Source: Caballeronia jiangsuensis
Lineage (GTDB): Bacteria > Pseudomonadota > Gammaproteobacteria > Burkholderiales > Burkholderiaceae
Assembly: GCA_000648925.1 (NCBI GenBank)
Contig: JFHF01000024.1
Span: 1-64,000 of the forward strand
Length of the DNA: 64,000 nt
Direction of reading: 5' to 3'
This document shows positions 62,249 to 64,000 of this stretch, piece by piece; the first letter of the stretch is position 1, and each line of letters begins with the position of its first letter. Under the pieces are notes generated by a model. It had not been told where the DNA came from. It saw nothing but the letters and a program-made list of their open reading frames with translations, and searched no databases. The translations under genes were made by a program, and so were the position numbers.

Positions 62249-62352
62249 CTGATTTTCAGATACCAGAGTTGTTTATTCGTGATTTTACGATGTCGAATCA
62301 GCTTTCTATACTCGGCAAAAAACAAAATTCCCTTTCCCGGAGACGAGCCCCG
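62249..62352. promoter_or_regulatory. Divergent promoter region with a small inverted repeat
   Basis: AT-rich for this part of the window. It contains TCGTGATTTTACGA (62277-62290), 4-bp arms around six bases, and further AT runs. Site of the promoters of both divergent genes and of likely LysR binding; no clear T-N11-A site stands out. Confidence 0.4.
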
Positions 62353-64000
62353 ATGAATGCACCCGACCGCGCCGCGCTAGAAGCCGCGACCATTTCCCTG
62401 GACGACAAATACACGCTGGAGAAAGGCCGCGTCTATATCAGCGGCACGCAGGCGCTCGTGCGTCTGCCCATGCTGCAAAAGGCGCGCGATCGCAAGGCCG
62501 GGCTGAATACAGCGGGCTTCATTTCGGGCTATCGCGGCTCGCCGCTCGGCGCGCTCGACCAGTCGCTGTGGAAGGCGAAGCAGCACCTGAAGGACAACGA
62601 CATCGTGTTCCAGCCGGGCGTGAACGAGGATCTCGCCGCGACCTCGATCTGGGGCACGCAGCAGGTCAATCTGTGGCCGGGCGCGACCCGCGACGGCGTG
62701 TTCGGCATGTGGTACGGCAAGGGCCCCGGCGTGGACCGCACCGGCGACGTCTTCAAGCACGCGAATTCCGCGGGCTCCGACAAGCACGGCGGCGTGCTCG
62801 TGCTCGCGGGCGACGATCACGCGGCGAAGTCGTCGTCGGTTGCGCATCAGTCGGATCATGCGTTCATCGCGGCGGGCATTCCGGTGCTGTATCCGTCGAA
62901 CGTGCAGGAGTATCTCGACTACGGTCTGCACGGCTGGGCGATGAGCCGTTACTCGGGTCTGTGGGTCGCGATGAAATGCGTGACCGACGTGGTCGAATCC
63001 ACCGCTTCGATCGATCTCGATCCGGACCGCGTGGAGATCGTCACGCCCACCGACTACGCGATGCCCGAAGGCGGCCTCAACATCCGCTGGCCGGATTCGC
63101 CACTCGCGCAGGAAGCGCGTCTGCTCGACGAAAAGTGGTACGCGGCGCTGGCCTATGTGCGCGCGAACAAGCTCAATCGCGTCGTGATCGATTCCGACAA
63201 GCCGCGCTTCGGCATTATCACCGCGGGCAAGGCGTATCTCGACGTGCGTCAGGCGCTCGTCGATCTCGGTCTCGACGATGAAACCTGCGCGCAGATCGGC
63301 CTTCGCGTGCTGAAAGTGGGCTGCGTGTGGCCACTCGATGCGCAGGACGCACGCGCATTCGCGACCGGTCTCGAAGAGATTCTCGTCGTCGAAGAGAAGC
63401 GGCAGATTCTGGAATATGCGCTGAAGGAAGAGCTGTATAACTGGCGCGAGGACGTGCGTCCGCGCATTTACGGCAAGTTCGACGAGCGCGACAACGAAGG
63501 CGGCGAATGGTCCGTACCGCGCGGCGACTGGCTGCTGCCCGCGCACTACGAGCTATCGCCCGCGCTGATCGCGAAGGCTATCGCGCGGCGTCTCGCACGC
63601 GCCGATCTTCCCGCCGATGTGCGCGCCCGCATGCTGTCGCGCGTCGAAACGATCGAAGCGAAAGAGCGCGAGGCGATCAAGCCGCGCGTCGATGTCGAGC
63701 GCAAGCCGTGGTTCTGTTCGGGCTGTCCGCATAACACGTCGACGCGCGTGCCCGAAGGTTCGCGCGCGCTCGCGGGCATCGGTTGCCATTACATGTCGAT
63801 GTGGATGGACCGCAAGACCGAGACCTTCAGCCAGATGGGCGGCGAGGGCGTCGCGTGGATCGGCCAGATGCATTTCTCCGGCGATAAACACGTGTTCGTC
63901 AATCTCGGCGACGGCACGTATTTCCATTCGGGCTTGCTCGCGGTGCGCGCGGCTATCGCGGCGAACGCGAACATCACGTACAAGATTCTCTATAACGACG
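62353..64000 (+). CDS. Indolepyruvate ferredoxin oxidoreductase, 3' end outside the window
   Basis: The first 549 codons of a large enzyme, open at the window end. It begins MNAPDRAALEAATISLDDKY, then YISGTQALVRLPMLQKARDR, GFISGYRGSPLGALDQSLWK (the pyrimidine-binding thiamine domain), VLVLAGDDHAAKSSSVAHQS, and a second thiamine diphosphate domain with PWFCSGCPHNTSTRVPEG and GGEGVAWIGQ near the end. This is the fused IorA/IorB form of about 1,190 residues found in aerobic proteobacteria, which converts aryl-pyruvates to acyl-CoA with electrons to ferredoxin or a flavoprotein. ATG 62353 follows ggagacg. Confidence 0.92.
   Translation, partial: MNAPDRAALEAATISLDDKYTLEKGRVYISGTQALVRLPMLQKARDRKAGLNTAGFISGYRGSPLGALDQSLWKAKQHLKDNDIVFQPGVNEDLAATSIWGTQQVNLWPGATRDGVFGMWYGKGPGVDRTGDVFKHANSAGSDKHGGVLVLAGDDHAAKSSSVAHQSDHAFIAAGIPVLYPSNVQEYLDYGLHGWAMSRYSGLWVAMKCVTDVVESTASIDLDPDRVEIVTPTDYAMPEGGLNIRWPDSPLAQEARLLDEKWYAALAYVRANKLNRVVIDSDKPRFGIITAGKAYLDVRQALVDLGLDDETCAQIGLRVLKVGCVWPLDAQDARAFATGLEEILVVEEKRQILEYALKEELYNWREDVRPRIYGKFDERDNEGGEWSVPRGDWLLPAHYELSPALIAKAIARRLARADLPADVRARMLSRVETIEAKEREAIKPRVDVERKPWFCSGCPHNTSTRVPEGSRALAGIGCHYMSMWMDRKTETFSQMGGEGVAWIGQMHFSGDKHVFVNLGDGTYFHSGLLAVRAAIAANANITYKILYND

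Noticed and set aside
1..64000. CRISPR array, insertion sequence or phage integrase
   Set aside because: No regularly spaced repeats, no transposase and no tyrosine or serine recombinase motifs were seen in any translated frame.

Overview
The window looks like part of a replicon from a member of the Burkholderiaceae, most likely the Burkholderia/Paraburkholderia/Caballeronia group. The basis is the protein types seen (DUF3331, DUF4148, FdhF/YdeP oxidoreductase, AaeB/FUSC-type efflux operon, multidomain H-NS proteins with lysine/alanine-rich tails) and the very GC-rich codon use of the right-hand part. No replication, rRNA or tRNA gene was seen, so chromosome, chromid and megaplasmid cannot be told apart.

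The window has two different halves. From 1 to about 27.9 kb the DNA is visibly less GC-rich, gene density is low, many genes are short and of unknown function, and several are broken. This half carries stress and gene-control functions: two tandem Hsp20 chaperones, a hybrid GAF histidine kinase/response regulator, two single receiver-domain proteins (one cut by the window edge), a divergent Hfq-like protein overlapping a small partner gene, two H-NS-type proteins with two and three DNA-binding domains (the second with a premature amber codon), a ParB-like nuclease-fold protein, a SWIM zinc-finger protein, a C5-cytosine methyltransferase next to an AAA ATPase remnant, and PsiF, DUF2934, glycine-zipper and lipoprotein genes. 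Orphan terminators without an upstream gene suggest small RNAs. It reads as an old, decaying accessory island. It ends at a cupin gene that has lost its 5' part near 27.9 kb.

From 27.9 kb to the end the DNA is densely coding and GC-rich: nitronate monooxygenase; a NYN-LOTUS RNA-binding protein; a membrane protein with an NlpC/P60-like domain; two secreted proteins; an AraC regulator with a DUF3331 protein; a molybdopterin oxidoreductase overlapping a fragment of cytochrome bd subunit I; an MHYT-GGDEF-EAL protein; an alpha/beta hydrolase; the glycolate oxidase operon glcDEF with divergent regulator glcC and two matching operators; a PAP2 phosphatase; a MarR-controlled tripartite efflux operon (marR, fusC, DUF1656, hlyD, outer-membrane factor, SRPBCC); a YoaK-type protein; an ampR/ampC pair with a clear LysR box between them; a ferritin-like protein; a permuted aconitase-type hydro-lyase with an MFS transporter and two flanking LysR regulators; and the 5' part of an indolepyruvate ferredoxin oxidoreductase.

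Most GC-rich genes have long open frames on the opposite strand; these were judged to be shadows and left out.
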